Assembly (NCBI GenBank): GCA_949987705.1
Contig: OX465286.1
Location: forward strand, 2,829,445 to 2,893,444
Direction: 5' to 3'
Length of the DNA: 64,000 nucleotides
Source: Thereva unica
Taxonomy: Eukaryota; Arthropoda; Insecta; Diptera; Therevidae
A program made the translations under genes and the position numbers. Numbering within the stretch: position 1 is the first letter of the stretch; every line of letters begins with the position of its first letter. Shown here one piece after another: positions 47,750 to 57,025 of this stretch. The notes under the pieces are model-generated. The model was not told the origin of the DNA. It made no database searches and worked only from the letters and a program-made list of their open reading frames with translations.

Positions 47750-48641
47750 GATTAGGTTAGGAAACGAGTACTGTAGTAGTAATCTTTGGGTGAATTTATT
47801 ATTGCTACCAGCCAGGACTTTGGGTAGAGGTGGTTAAGGGTAGTGATATTACTTCAAGTGAATCAACGCAATCGTATATGGCTTGGAGTTTTTACTTCTC
47901 AGATCGTAGATACCAAGGAAACCTCCCTTTTAAGTTCAACTATCATTTTGTGTATTAAATTAAATGGCATAAAAAAAGTTCAACAAAGCCCATACCAGCC
48001 TACACACTCAACATAAACAGAAACTGTGAAACTCTTTCATAAACAAAATATAAGAGAAGTTTGAAGATAATGCTTTGAGGCATCTGTATAGTGTCTCAAG
48101 GGGGTGTATGCAAGCACAAAAAGAACTTGAAGTGTGCATATAGCATAACTACCTAATAACACATAAGAAGGACTAACAATAATAACAACAACAACAACAA
48201 CAAAAAGACATGACAGTACTTGTGTCTCTGCATACGAAAAAAAAACAGGACTCATCCAATTATTCTGTTTTTCACTTATCCTCTCTGTAGTTTTAATCAT
48301 TTCAGGTTTTCTATTAAAAATTGTCTCAGGTTAGGCTTTTTGTTGTTTTTTGATAGGAAGTTGAAGTAGCGGAGAAAGACAAACGCAAAACAACAACGAA
48401 GTTAAAGTCGCGATACAACAGTAGAGATAATGTTAACTCTTTTAATACAGTATTGTTTTTTTTTTGCACCCGTTGATGTTTAAGCATTATCTCGGATTAC
48501 GAATAAAGATAATCTTTGATTTTTTTTTTTTTGTAACTGTCCATATGTGCATTATTTTCTTTTTATGTTATTAATAATAATAAAAAAACATTGTAGTAGC
48601 TTGTAAAAGAAGTTATAGAATTTCTCTTTTTATTCTTACAG
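47750..48641. other. non-coding stretch
   Basis: AAC repeat at 48183-48203 and poly(T) runs. Presumed intron upstream of the exon at 48642. Confidence 0.5.
48183..48203. repeat. (AAC)n microsatellite
   Basis: Seven AAC triplets. Confidence 0.9.
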
Positions 48642-48668
48642 GACAAAGATGGACATCTAATCCTACTG
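48642..48668 (+). CDS. candidate 27-nt micro-exon
   Basis: Bracketed by a strong acceptor (TTTTTATTCTTACAG, ending at 48641) and a near-perfect donor (CTACTG/GTGAGTG). With phase 1 on both sides it encodes QRWTSNPT plus split codons, and it joins in frame to the exon at 48792 over a 123-base intron. Both splice sites are better than most seen in this window. The next upstream exon is unknown. Confidence 0.42.
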
Positions 48669-48791
48669 GTGAGTGCACATAAAAAAAATTGAACTTTTAA
48701 ACATTAAATTATAGGAATGCAAATTGCATTTGTCGGTGGATATTGGCATACTAAAGTAGATGTAATTGTTCTCGTTAACATACCTATACAG

Positions 48792-48919
48792 GATCAACTA
48801 TTTTCCAAAAAGATTATCGTTTTGATCTTCCACAGTTTGTCATGCTCCTAGGCAAGAAACTTATCGATGCCAACCCTTACCTAGCAGAAGAATACCTCTT
48901 CCGACCCCAGATCATTTAA
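48792..48919 (+). CDS. candidate terminal exon, unknown protein
   Basis: The acceptor ACCTATACAG ends at 48791. The frame runs 41 codons after two split-codon bases and ends in TAA at 48917-48919. The peptide contains FQKDYRFDLPQFVMLLGKK and ends EEYLFRPQII. It has good hydrophobic/charged balance, almost no low complexity and mixed third codon positions, so it looks genuinely coding. I do not recognise the family. An 11-bp array begins 66 bases after the stop, so a retroposon-borne origin cannot be excluded. Confidence 0.5.
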
Positions 48920-48984
48920 TTTGACCCGTCTGAACGTGAATAATTTAAAGTATTCTGTAATAAGACTTATTTCTAAAAATTATA

Positions 48985-49108
48985 TGGTAATAAAAGGGTA
49001 ATAAAAAGGTAATCACAAATAAAAAAAAGGGTAATAAAAGAGTAATGGAATTAAAATGTAATAAAATGACAATGGAAGGGGTAATAGGATACTAAAAGAG
49101 TAACAAAA
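48985..49108 (-). repeat. 11-bp-period array, G-strand orientation on plus, extended and degenerate
   Basis: Three clean units (GGTAATAAAAG, GGTAATAAAAAG, GGTAATC) grade into about seven decayed ones (GTAATGGAA, GTAATAGGA and similar). Confidence 0.8.
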
Positions 49109-50291
49109 CAAGGGAGTAACTGTTCTTGATGAAGGTCACCAATGACAACTAATTTTTTTAACTTTATGTACTCTCTCAACATAACACTAATCAATTATCT
49201 TCATACATTGAGCCATTCGTTCAACCCTTTATATGTAGATTTAGTACCAGTTGGTTGGAAAAAAATTTGATTAAATTAAATAAATAAATAAAACGTAGTG
49301 GTATCCCAGAGGATACGCATCAACAAATTTTTATAATAAAACAAGGATCAGGATTGGAATAACAAATAGGAAATATGGTAATAAATTGTTACTATACGAT
49401 ACTATATAGTAAGTAATACATGGGGGAGACAATCCTGAACCAGAAAGAGACATACAACTTTTCCGTTTCCAATGATTTATAGTTTTTGTTGTTGTATAGA
49501 ATATATTTTTGTGGTGTGTGTATGTGCTTATAAGGCAGCAATGGAAAGGAAAGTCAGCAATGGAAAGGAAAGTATCCTTTTTCTATAGTCTGAATGTGGA
49601 TGAATTATCACATAAAATAAAATGAAGAAGGGAAACGACATCTATTTTTCCGTATGGTTGGATAAAAAAGAAATGAGTTTTTTGAAAGTTTTTTTTTTTT
49701 TTATAATATTGTTAAAGTGAAAAGTGTCATGTCACATGAAGCTAAAATTATATTTTGAATCTATGTATATATCTAATTCGTTATTTGCAAGATAGAAAGA
49801 CTGCAATAGCTGTGAGATTTTGTACTAAAAGTACGAGCATAGGGTATATTTTAAAAAAAACCACATTGGAATTTCGATAAAAATGTAATAAAATAAAATT
49901 CAGGGATGGTAGCCTAATCAATGCCTGCAACTGATTTCTATATTTGGGCATATACTATCTTTTATTACCCTTTTATTACCTATAATATGACCGTGAGATA
50001 TGTATCATATTTGTAAATTATGATTTCTGCCTATAGATCTGTGTTCTTCTATAATATATTGAAGAAAATATAAAGAAGGTAGCTGTGGTAGATGCTCTCA
50101 AAATCTTATAACGACATATCCCCACTAGAAAAGTAGATAGTATCAAGAACATACTTTTGGTGGTCTTACGAAGATTTTCTGAACATGGAATGGGTGTCCA
50201 ATATCTTAGTGTCTAGACCCCAAAGTATCTCAATAAGGCTATTTCTAATGAAACCTTAAAGAATCTTACTAGCACGTCTCATTTAACTCAG
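49109..50291. other. non-coding stretch
   Basis: AT-rich. Two 11-bp units in T orientation lie at 49961-49981. No gene supported. Confidence 0.55.
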
Positions 50292-50413
50292 GCAGAGTGC
50301 AATTATCAACCAATAAAACGAAGCTTCACTATTGCAACATTTCTAACATAATATCGGACATCAAATATGAGAATAGGGGAATAAATCAAATACGATTGAC
50401 AACAAGGTCGAGT
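50292..50413 (+). pseudogene. 5' part of an open frame split by the LINE insertion (possible exon)
   Basis: After an acceptor-like ATTTAACTCAG (ending 50291), one plus-strand frame is open up to the LINE insertion point. If the LINE and one copy of the target-site duplication are ignored, that frame continues through 53698-53752 to a strong donor (CCGCAC/GTAAGT). The combined frame would be about 58 codons, rich in Asn, Ser and Thr. If this is an exon, the insertion destroys it in this haplotype. It may equally be a chance frame. Confidence 0.25.
50403..50413. repeat. target-site duplication, left copy
   Basis: CAAGGTCGAGT, identical to 53687-53697. The neighbouring bases differ on both sides, which fixes the length at 11. 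Confidence 0.85.
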
Positions 50414-50433
50414 CTTTCTTCTTCTTTGATCCG
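50414..50433 (-). other. LINE 3' UTR with AAG-type tail
   Basis: Between the stop codon and the target-site duplication there are only 20 bases, ending in GAAGAAGAAAG on the element strand. No poly(A) tail or polyadenylation signal is present. RTE elements typically end in such short repeats. Confidence 0.75.
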
Positions 50434-53400
50434 TTAGCTGGCGGTCCGAGCGGGACGTCCCCGCAACGGATACGCTGCTGTCGGTGCCGCTGGGTCCCGA
50501 ACTCTATTCACGATTCGCTTCCATTCTTCTCGGTTTTTGGCGGTGTCTCGAGCCTCGGTAACTGATAATCGTTGATTCTTTAAGTCACCCTCGATATTCT
50601 TCAACCAGGTTTTCTTCGGTGCCGATCGCTGTATTCTCCAGTCTGCAGGACGGTCTCGCCAGAGAAGTTTACGTGGCAAGCGGTTATCATCCATTCGGCA
50701 AACATGTCCAAACCACCGTAGTCGACGTTTTTGCATTTCTTCTTCGATCAGTGTTTGCTGATCGCATCTTTGTCTGACAACCTCGTTTCGAAGGCGATCA
50801 CGGAGTGAGACACGGAGGATCTGCCTCAAACATCGCATTTGGAAGACCTCGAGCTTCTTAACGTCCGGTTTGAGCAGTGTCCACGTTTCAGATCCATAAA
50901 GAAGAATCGGAAGAATCAACGTTCGGTAAAGACGTAGTTTTGTTTTGATGGAGATATTTGCTCGTTTCCATATGCACCACTTGAGCGAGGCGAATGTTGC
51001 TGTTGCCTGGCCGATACGGCTGTGAACGTCGGCCGTCGATGCTACTTTCGTTTCCTCAACCAATGATCCCAAATATTTGAACCTTGGAACCTGTTCGATT
51101 TGGGTTCCATCGAGGTGAACACTGGCTCTTGATCCATCCGTTGTGAGCACTTTGGTCTTTTCAGCATTGATTTTTAACCCGTATGATTGGGCGATGCGGG
51201 AAATATCGTATAAGATGTCCGTTGCTTCGGCATCCGTGTCGGCGAAAACAGCGCTATCGTCGGCGAACATTAAGTCTGTTACGAAGTTGTTGTCGTCGTA
51301 TTGAACTCCGAGTCGTCCATCGAATGCTTCACGCATAATCGCGTCGATCACAACGTTGAAGAGAAGTGGCGAAGCGACGTCTCCCTGTCGGACACCCGTC
51401 TGAATCGGGAACTCCTCGGATAAGTCGTTTCGAATACGAACGCTGCTGGTTGAGCCATCGTACGACGCTTGGAGAAGTTGGATGATTCTCAATGGCACGT
51501 GTTCGGTTACCAAGACTCTCCACAAGCTGTTCCAATCGATGCAATCGAAAGCGGATTTGAAATCGATGAAAACGACGACAATTCGTTTGCCGCAACGAAT
51601 TCTTTCTTCCATTAACTGACGGAGGGCGAATATTTGATCAATGCATCCTCGATGTGGTCTAAATCCCGCTTGTTCCTCCCGGCTCGTTTGCTCTCGATGT
51701 TTCTGTAGTCTCGATTGTATTATTTTCGTAAATACTTTACCGACGATCGAAAGAAGGCTAATACCGCGATAATTCTTGCATTCCCGACTGTCGCCTTTCT
51801 TCAAAATTGGGACAACGATCGCTTTCTTCCATACCGAAGGGACACGATCCGAATGCCATATGTGTGTTATGAGGACATGAAGTCGTTGTGATAAGACATC
51901 ACCTCCAGCTTTGATCATCTCGGCGGTTACTTGGTCTATTCCCGGCGCTTTTCCATTTTTCAGCGATTTTATTGCTGTCTTCACCTCAATAATTGTTGGT
52001 TCGGTATCGAGAAACTGATTCATCGGCTGTTCGATAATCGGTGGTTCGGGTGCTGGACCTTGCGGCGGATCGTGGTTATACAGCTGGTGGAAGAATGCTC
52101 TCCACCGCTCCAGGCGTTCATGGGCAGAAGTCACAAAAGTTCCATCCGATTTTTTGATGTTGTCGTTTGTTGATGTTGTTTTGCCGCCTAACCGGCGGAT
52201 TGTCTGGTACAGCGTCCGGTACTCGTGCCTCGACGCCGCTTTTTCCATGTCGGCCGCAACGTTATTCCAGTACGCTTCTCGTTCCAATTTCATTTTCTGC
52301 CGAACTTCTTTGTTCAATCTTCGGTATTCCTCAAAGTCGACGTGTTTCATGCGCTTCCGCTGATCGACGAGGTCCAGACAGCTGTCCGAGATCCATGGCT
52401 GCGTCCGTTTACGGATAGTTGGACACAACTCCATTGCACACTCCACAATAGACTCCGACAATTGCCTTTCTTCTACATCGATATCGTCCGGTATTGCAAG
52501 CGCCGCGAATTTGTTGGATAATGCCATTTGAAACTCTCGCCCGATGGCCGGGTCCCGTAGGCACGCCCAATTTTTCTTGGCTGGTGGTGGCTCCGTTTTC
52601 TTCGCTCTTTGCAATCGCATCTGCAATTTCGCTCGAACAAGATAATGGTCCGATCCGCAATCGGGTCCACGCATTGCACGTACGTCTTTAAGCGTCGATC
52701 GGAATCTTGTGTTGATCAAAACGTAGTCTAACATCGCCGAGTCTTTGCCGGATGGATTTCGCCAGGTGAGTTGGTGTTTGAGTGGATGGCGGAAAATGCT
52801 GTTGCCAACGATCAAGTTGTTTGACGATGCGAATGAAAGCAGGCGTAAGCCGTTGTCATTGATTACTCCGTGTCCGAATTTGCCCATGGTTTCTTCCCAG
52901 CCGGTTCGATCTACTCCTGAATGTGCATTGAAATCCCCCGCGAGAATTATTAATTCGGTTTGAGGTATCATATCCAGCGTCTGTTGAAGCTGATCGTAAA
53001 ATACGTCCTTGTTCGTGTCCGTGCTGGTCTCGGTTGGCGCATAAACGGATATGATATGGGTCTTGATCGTTCCACTGATGGTTATAACCGCCAAACGCTC
53101 GGATATCGGTTGGAATGCGATAACGCTGCTGGCAGCCCGTCGGTCGACCATAAAGCCGACGCCGGCCTCTCTTTTCTCACCACCGGAATAGTAAAGCATC
53201 ATCGTTTCGTCGATTGTTGGCGGGACGATTGTCAATATCCCGGATCCGGTAAGCCGTAGTTCCGATAGCGCAGCAATTGATATTTTGCATTTCAACAATT
53301 CCATTGCTATGATTTCCTTTTGACCAACGTGATGTCCTGTTCGTACATTCCACGCAGCGAATTTTAATTCCCTTTTCGGTGTGACTAATTTGGGTGTTCG

Positions 53401-53586
53401 GCCAGTAACCCACTTCTCACCAGCATCCCTGGTCCCCAGTGCTGGCGCATCGGCTGCCCCGGATGCAGTAGCATTATTTCGGCCAGTAACCCACTTCTCA
53501 CCAGCATCCCTGGTCCCCAGCGCTGGCGCATCGGCTGCCCCGGATGCAGTAGCATTATTTCGTGAATGGTTAGTTCGTGTATCCAT
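50434..53586 (-). CDS. LINE polyprotein: endonuclease and reverse transcriptase
   Basis: The 1050-residue ORF makes the protein that nicks target DNA and copies the element's RNA into the nick. Residues 10-63 are two copies of a 27-residue stretch. Endonuclease motifs follow in order: WNVRTG (79-84), SELR with the catalytic-type Glu109, YAPT (182-185), GDFNA (217-221), TW (274-275), LDYV (286-289) and SDH (312-314). The RT carries KAPGIDQVTAEMIK (546-559), AGFRPHRGC (640-648), FIDFKSAFD with Asp675, GVRQGD (731-736) and FADD with Asp776/Asp777. The tail contains SETWTL (899-904) and RLRWFGHV (955-962), common in RTE-like proteins. All catalytic residues expected are present and there is no frameshift. 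The ATG at 53586 is the first in the frame after the leader. The endonuclease resembles proteins often mislabelled craniofacial development protein 2. Clade assignment is by motif reading. Confidence 0.95.
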   Translation of the reverse strand: MDTRTNHSRNNATASGAADAPALGTRDAGEKWVTGRNNATASGAADAPALGTRDAGEKWVTGRTPKLVTPKRELKFAAWNVRTGHHVGQKEIIAMELLKCKISIAALSELRLTGSGILTIVPPTIDETMMLYYSGGEKREAGVGFMVDRRAASSVIAFQPISERLAVITISGTIKTHIISVYAPTETSTDTNKDVFYDQLQQTLDMIPQTELIILAGDFNAHSGVDRTGWEETMGKFGHGVINDNGLRLLSFASSNNLIVGNSIFRHPLKHQLTWRNPSGKDSAMLDYVLINTRFRSTLKDVRAMRGPDCGSDHYLVRAKLQMRLQRAKKTEPPPAKKNWACLRDPAIGREFQMALSNKFAALAIPDDIDVEERQLSESIVECAMELCPTIRKRTQPWISDSCLDLVDQRKRMKHVDFEEYRRLNKEVRQKMKLEREAYWNNVAADMEKAASRHEYRTLYQTIRRLGGKTTSTNDNIKKSDGTFVTSAHERLERWRAFFHQLYNHDPPQGPAPEPPIIEQPMNQFLDTEPTIIEVKTAIKSLKNGKAPGIDQVTAEMIKAGGDVLSQRLHVLITHIWHSDRVPSVWKKAIVVPILKKGDSRECKNYRGISLLSIVGKVFTKIIQSRLQKHREQTSREEQAGFRPHRGCIDQIFALRQLMEERIRCGKRIVVVFIDFKSAFDCIDWNSLWRVLVTEHVPLRIIQLLQASYDGSTSSVRIRNDLSEEFPIQTGVRQGDVASPLLFNVVIDAIMREAFDGRLGVQYDDNNFVTDLMFADDSAVFADTDAEATDILYDISRIAQSYGLKINAEKTKVLTTDGSRASVHLDGTQIEQVPRFKYLGSLVEETKVASTADVHSRIGQATATFASLKWCIWKRANISIKTKLRLYRTLILPILLYGSETWTLLKPDVKKLEVFQMRCLRQILRVSLRDRLRNEVVRQRCDQQTLIEEEMQKRRLRWFGHVCRMDDNRLPRKLLWRDRPADWRIQRSAPKKTWLKNIEGDLKNQRLSVTEARDTAKNREEWKRIVNRVRDPAAPTAAYPLRGRPARTAS
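53399..53560. repeat. 81-bp tandem duplication inside the LINE ORF
   Basis: Copies 53399-53479 and 53480-53560 differ at one base (53440 T versus 53521 C). The length is a multiple of three, so the ORF stays open and the protein gains a second 27-residue Ala/Gly/Thr-rich block ahead of the endonuclease. Confidence 0.95.
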
Positions 53587-53686
53587 GCGGTTTCTTGCCT
53601 AGTTTTTACGATCGACTCGGCAGGTCGACAACCCTCCTCCTTTCACACTCTGGGCTTGGGACCAGACGAAGGCGGAGTTAAGTTAT
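53587..53686 (-). promoter_or_regulatory. LINE 5' leader (putative internal promoter region)
   Basis: One hundred GC-rich bases lie between the target-site duplication and the start codon, with no TATA-like box. RTE elements must carry their promoter in the transcribed leader, so it would be expected here; this is inference. A slightly longer leader may have been lost by 5' truncation. Confidence 0.35.
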
Positions 53687-53697
53687 CAAGGTCGAGT
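53687..53697. repeat. target-site duplication, right copy
   Basis: CAAGGTCGAGT, matching 50403-50413. Confidence 0.85.
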
Positions 53698-53752
53698 GAA
53701 AGTCACAACACAATGAAATTAAGAAATTCCACGAATAGCACTTTACCGCACG
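53698..53752 (+). pseudogene. 3' part of the open frame split by the LINE (possible exon end)
   Basis: Encodes ESHNTMKLRNSTNSTLPH in the frame continued from 50292-50413. It ends at a consensus donor (GTAAGTTTTT at 53753) after which the frame closes at once. The donor is the main support. Confidence 0.27.
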
Positions 53753-54013
53753 TAAGTTTTTAGTTTTTTTTGTTGGTTTTTATATTCCGTATATTGGGCT
53801 GATATTGTGAATATATTGACCGTGATGAGCTCTAAAATCAATTTATCGCCCTTCTTTATTGGATACATTTAATGTATGGGCCATCGTAAACCTTGTGCTA
53901 TATATATAATATATATTTATATATATGCAATACATTTCACATATCTCTTATGGCATTCACTATGGGATATATGTATAATTTGGATGCTGGTTTGGTTTCT
54001 TTTTCCCCCCAGG
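53753..54013. other. non-coding stretch
   Basis: TATATA runs and a long pyrimidine tract (TTTCTTTTTCCCCCCAG) ending at 54013. Confidence 0.55.
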
Positions 54014-54281
54014 GTTTATATGGGTTTCTATATTGGTGGTAGAAGGATATAGAAGCGGGTGTGGAGGAAAGAGTAAGCAAAACGTGTGTTATGGGTGTGC
54101 AGATAGGTGGTTACCAAAAAAAAAATTCTTTCCTGCGCCTGGTTGCTTGCTCTCAACTAAAGGAAATTTTCACAGGATGTTAATGTTTATTGTGTGTGTA
54201 CTTTTATTGTTGCTTTTGGTTTATGATTTTGGGGAAGGATTCCAATTCGATGAAATCTGTAAATCTGCCCTATTTCATTAA
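54014..54281 (+). CDS. open frame after a strong acceptor (weak)
   Basis: Directly after the pyrimidine tract and CAG at 54013, one frame stays open for about 88 codons to a stop at 54279-54281. The middle has several Cys (CGGKSKQNVCYGCADRW), and a hydrophobic run follows (MFIVCVLLLLLLVYDF). A membrane-anchored Cys-rich peptide would look like this. The run is, however, low-complexity, and no family is recognised. Confidence 0.2.
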
Positions 54282-54368
54282 GAATAGAAACAAACAACAA
54301 AAAAACAGGCTAAATTCGGACTTTTACGATTTTACGAAATCGTATCTATTACTAGCCGATATTGCAGT

Positions 54369-54566
54369 TGTCTATTTTGGCAAATAAAGGTTTGCCCCGT
54401 TGAAGGACATCCGCAACATAATGATGATACAATGCTTTCATTAGATCAAGCGAAAGGGCTCGATACCAATGCACAAAATATGGTGAGCGTGGCAGCACCA
54501 GCATCAACACATAGAATAGAAGCTCTACCCGTACTTATATGGTCGTCAACTATCTGGCTAATGTAA
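54369..54566 (+). CDS. candidate terminal exon, unknown protein
   Basis: An acceptor-like GATATTGCAG ends at 54367. From 54369 a frame is open for 65 codons to a TAA. It contains CPVEGHPQHNDDTMLSLDQ, then GLDTNAQNM, and after a possible donor (ATG/GTGAGC at 54483) continues APASTHRIEALPVLIW. Composition is protein-like throughout, with few of the Phe/Ile/Lys runs typical of chance frames here. It could therefore be a terminal exon or an internal exon ending at 54482. The product is not recognised. An inverted pair of 11-bp arrays follows at 54597. Confidence 0.42.
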   Translation, partial: CLFWQIKVCPVEGHPQHNDDTMLSLDQAKGLDTNAQNMVSVAAPASTHRIEALPVLIWSSTIWLM

Positions 54567-54596
54567 ACAGTGAAGTTTAACCGCCCTTCTCCTTCG

Positions 54597-54689
54597 CCTT
54601 TTATTACTCTTAAAAATTTATCCCTAAATTTAGTTATTATCAAAAGTAATGACGTTGTAAAAGGGTAATAAAAAGGTAATAAAAAAATA
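54597..54689. repeat. inverted pair of 11-bp-period units
   Basis: One CTTTTATTACTC unit (54597-54608) faces two and a half G-strand units (54661-54689). The segment between includes TTATTATCAAAAG, similar to TTATTATCAGAAG before the array at 56487. Confidence 0.65.
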
Positions 54690-55891
54690 TTTTCATATTT
54701 TTTGATACGACTCGCGGGACGTGTAACTGTGAGACAAGTGCAGCTCCTGAAAATGACCACCAGCCATGCAGATCTTAAATATATGCTGAATCGAATCTTT
54801 GTTATATTGGCTACAATGTTAACACTGCAATTGTTTCAAAACCCAAATAGTATTATTAAAACAACAAAGATACAGAGAGACAAATACTATAGAATCAAGA
54901 ATGCTCTTTTCATACATAATTAAGGTATGTATATTTCTTGATCCCGTTTTGTGAATCTGCTTCTGTGCGTGCATCCATCCCCTTTTCAAAATTTCAAACA
55001 AAATGTTTCTCCAAAACGTGGCAAGAATATCCGAAACCCAAACAAAAATATCAAAATCCCCCAATTGTTAAATAATCACACAAAATCCACATTCAAACAA
55101 GCCCCTCTTGACTAGAGAAAATGTATACACACTTTCACCAACGGTGAAATTGAATTGAAGGAGGCCCCATAGTAGATTTGATTGCCCATAGAATTGATTA
55201 TGGAGTGGTGTTTCGGTAAACACAAGTAGTGATGATGAAGGTAGACCCCCGGACAATGTTGAAGGGTTGCTGCTATTGCTTGCTGCTTGCTATATAGGGC
55301 TATAATAATTGTGCATATTGGATTGTTTGAATAATACACACGCAAGCCTGACCACAAACTGGACTGGACTGGACCTAGTACTGGGTCTGTGGACCTACTA
55401 CTGGACTGACTATATAGTTACAATGCCAGCTATCAGTACAATATTGAATCATTGCAATACTCTTTTCTTGGTGTTGAAATTAAAAAGTTTTCGTTCCCAA
55501 ATATCTTTCTCCTCTCTTTTATGCTTTTCAACCTCGCTTTCAACCCTTTACCATTTACTCATCCCCTATTCACTTGATTTCTTTATTCCGATGGGTAAAT
55601 AGCAGTGCAACTAAAGAATTATCGACATTGCTAAAGGTTTTTGAGAGGATACACAGCCAGATTCGTTGTTGGGGTTGATACTCCGTGTTGTCGGGGATGA
55701 ACGGGGACTATAGGAAAGAAGGGATGGGACATGAGAGCTACTGTAATATTGGCAGAGGTTTTTTATATATATATATATACTACATAGGAAACGGTAAAGG
55801 GATATGTGAGTCAAAGCTGAACGACCCATCAGGGGTTGTTTGGTTGCAGTTTCAATTTGGTGCCCATGAATCGTGTCGTCATTCAAATTGA
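54690..55891. other. non-coding stretch
   Basis: 54700-54790 is GC-richer but unidentified. A 126-codon minus-strand frame (55611-55991) overlaps the duplicated segment and has no domain. It is not called. Confidence 0.5.
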
Positions 55892-56425
55892 AATTGACTT
55901 CTACCGGCTTCTGACAGAAATTTGTTATGAGGGTGTGGAAGGGAAGAAAGGGGTTTAGGGCATACACACTCTCATGCATATGCATACACATTCAAACACA
56001 CTTAAGGGGCGAAAACAGTTTTTTTTTGTTTAGCAGTTATAAAGGGGTATTGAAATGAAATTGCATTCACCCAGGAGGTCAGTGGGCGGAGGTGTGGGTG
56101 TGTAGAATGCGAAGGGAAGAAAAAAGTATGTTTTTTTTCGTTCGTGTCGTGTTGCGCGACCATGATTGAAGACAAAATGGCTGGGGATATGGATTTCTAT
56201 ATGAAGCGTATTCATTGTGTTGGGCGGAGTGACGGGGGGAGTACTTTCACTTTAATAAAGTCATTTGTTTTGGCTTTGCAGACGTTATATACATATGTGT
56301 ATATGAATACTTGTGCTTGTATGTTATATCATAAGCAGGTTGTGGGGACCACCCTCCCTCTCTAAAATATTGAATATATCCAAAAATTCCCATTACCAAT
56401 TGTTTCCCATTACCGTTTTTGATTT
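55892..56425. repeat. segmental duplication, copy 1 (about 530 bp)
   Basis: Shares with copy 2 the blocks ATTGACTTCT...CAGAAATTTGT, GGGGATATGGATT, TATATGAAGCGTATTCATTG, CACTTTAATAAAGTCATTT, GCAGACGTTATATA, CCACCCTC and CC(C/G)TTACCGT. About 200 bases between the first two blocks are absent from copy 2. Confidence 0.8.
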
Positions 56426-56486
56426 TTTGTTTCGTTTTTTTTTTTTCATTATTTTTAATTTTTATTTCTAAACATGGTTATTATCA

Positions 56487-56511
56487 GAAGGTAATAAAAG
56501 GGTAATAAAAA
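56487..56511 (-). repeat. 11-bp-period array, G-strand orientation on plus
   Basis: Two and a half units (GGTAATAAAAG, GGTAATAAAAAAG) lie between the two copies of the segmental duplication. Confidence 0.75.
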
Positions 56512-56725
56512 AGTCATATGATCCCAAGATGAAATTATTGGTGTCTACTCTCTTGTTCGGTTAGATGCTATAGGGAGTTGTAGTTGCGAAGCCGAAAAAT
56601 TTTCTGTGTGTAGATGGATATTATATATAATCCTTTCGATAGTTTTCATCACCTCGTGCAAATTTGTCTCCTCGTCAATCTACCTTTGAAATAGCCATGT
56701 TGAGGTTGAGGGACAGTAGTAAAGT

Positions 56726-57025
56726 AAATTGACTTCTGCCGGCATCTAACAGAAATTTGTAACGATGGTGTGGAAGAAACAGGGCCACAAGCAAAGGGGA
56801 TATGGATTGCTATATGAAGCGTATTCATTGTGGGTACCTTCACTTTAATAAAGTCATTTATTTTAGCTTAGCAGACGTTATATATATATGAATGCTTGTA
56901 TGCCATCAACATACAATCTGAACCAGTTGGTTATGGGGGGGCCACCCTCTCACTCTTTCTGTGAAATATGGTCCCTTTCATCTAAAAATCTAACAATTTT
57001 TTCCCGTTACCGTATTATTCTTGCT
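56726..57025. repeat. segmental duplication, copy 2 (about 300 bp)
   Basis: Direct orientation, offset about 600-830 bp from copy 1, with several percent to about 15 percent visible differences plus indels. No reading frame is conserved between the copies, so it looks like a non-coding duplication. Confidence 0.8.

Larger units (their letters stand above)
50414..53686 (-). mobile_element. full-length RTE-like LINE, about 3.27 kb
   Basis: The boundaries are set by the 11-bp target-site duplication. In minus orientation the element has a 100-base 5' leader, one ORF of 1050 codons and a 3' end of only about 20 bases. The 3' end finishes in AAAGAAGAAGAAAG, a short AAG-type tail. Small size, a single ORF with endonuclease and RT, no RNase H and a minimal repeat-tailed 3' UTR are known hallmarks of the RTE clade. 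Its base composition is clearly higher in GC than the flanking DNA. No disabling mutation is seen, so the copy is young and possibly active. Confidence 0.88.

Noticed and set aside
51329..53602. Many 65-99 codon frames antisense to, or in other frames of, the LINE ORF
   Set aside because: They are shadows of the long minus-strand ORF, which alone carries recognisable motifs.
55611..55991. 126-codon minus-strand frame
   Set aside because: No domain, overlaps the segmental duplication, and the second copy has a stop at the matching place.
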